A program made the translations under genes and the position numbers. Under the pieces are notes generated by a model, which was given only the letters and a program-made list of their open reading frames with translations, was not told where the DNA came from and ran no database searches. Below, in pieces: positions 63,899 through 64,000 of a DNA stretch of 64,000 bases. Position 1 is the stretch's first letter. The number at the start of each line of letters is the position of its first letter. Source of the DNA: Bacillota bacterium (GTDB lineage Bacteria > Bacillota > Clostridia > Acetivibrionales > DSM-1351); contig JAEYHZ010000022.1 in assembly GCA_023409265.1 (NCBI GenBank), positions 496,001 to 560,000 on the forward strand, in the 5' to 3' direction.

Positions 63899-64000
63899 TT
63901 AAGCCCCTTTAGATGATTTATTTAACACCATATTTTCAATTGCGCTTATCCTGCTGTTTATAAAATTCTTCGACTGCTTTATAAGGAGATCAAGTCTTTC
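63899..64000 (-). CDS. 3' end of an unidentified gene (cut off by window)
   Basis: The last 33 codons of a minus-strand frame that enters from the right edge: ERLDLLIKQSKNFINSRISA continuing to a stop at 63899, 18 bp before the polymerase ATG. It is helical and charged. Too short to identify; a chain-length regulator, transferase or other polysaccharide gene would fit the place. Confidence 0.5.
   Translation of the reverse strand, partial: ERLDLLIKQSKNFINSRISAIENMVLNKSSKGA

Overview
The window looks like the chromosome of a low-GC, spore-forming anaerobic Firmicute of class Clostridia. It carries spoIIR, strong AGGAGG-type ribosome binding sites, a YesM/YesN-controlled sugar ABC system, a gliding-type ABC cassette, radical-SAM peptide maturation genes and many AT-rich intergenic hairpins. 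A Ruminiclostridium-like cellulolytic clostridium is my best guess, but that is an inference from gene style, not a database match. Most genes lie on the minus strand.

Region 1 (1-12.4 kb, minus) is a complete Gram-positive Pel-type exopolysaccharide operon driven by a clear sigma-A promoter at 12421-12449. It runs: a PelD-like cyclic-di-GMP receptor fused to an N-terminal epimerase-like domain, PelE-like, a PelA-like/DUF2194 secreted protein, the glycosyltransferase PelF, the membrane transporter PelG, then a CotH-type kinase, a VTC-type polyphosphate polymerase domain protein, DUF4956 and a DUF4874/DUF4832 protein that runs off the left edge. Many of the genes overlap by a few bases, so they are probably translationally coupled. 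The divergent gene at 12.6 kb is a secreted WG-repeat/DUF3298 protein.

Region 2 (15-44.7 kb) is mostly ordinary chromosome: ilvD-ilvB, CvpA, DUF5711, a YkvI-type permease with a structured leader, a GldA/F/G-like ABC cassette plus DUF4340, a carbohydrate ABC importer with its YesM/YesN two-component system, a SERCA-type Ca2+ ATPase, MgtC, SpoIIR, CTP synthase and a VanZ protein. It is interrupted by a plus-strand RiPP locus at 38.1-39.7 kb: a 58-residue precursor with a CxCxCxC cluster, an attenuator hairpin, and a radical SAM/SPASM maturase.

Region 3 (45-64 kb, minus) is a surface-polysaccharide locus: O-antigen-ligase-like polymerase, hexapeptide acyltransferase, three glycosyltransferase or transferase genes, a beta-helix protein, a large secreted protein, CpsB-like phosphatase, initiating sugar-phosphate transferase and VanZ. 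Embedded in it (about 47.2-54.2 kb) is a second RiPP locus with three tiny precursors that share one leader (YxxPxL motif) but have unrelated cores. With them are a PqqD-type recognition protein, a radical SAM/SPASM enzyme, an HPr-kinase-like protein, a nucleotidyltransferase, an S26 peptidase and an ABC exporter. This combines the accessory genes known from Firmicute lasso-peptide clusters with a radical SAM enzyme, and no lasso cyclase is present. It is the strongest candidate for an undescribed system.

Intergenic DNA is rich in palindromic repeats. One family, seen at 18680-18839 and 50874-51038, has a nearly identical 49-bp apex but completely different self-complementary arms. No tRNA, rRNA, CRISPR array, insertion sequence or prophage was recognised.
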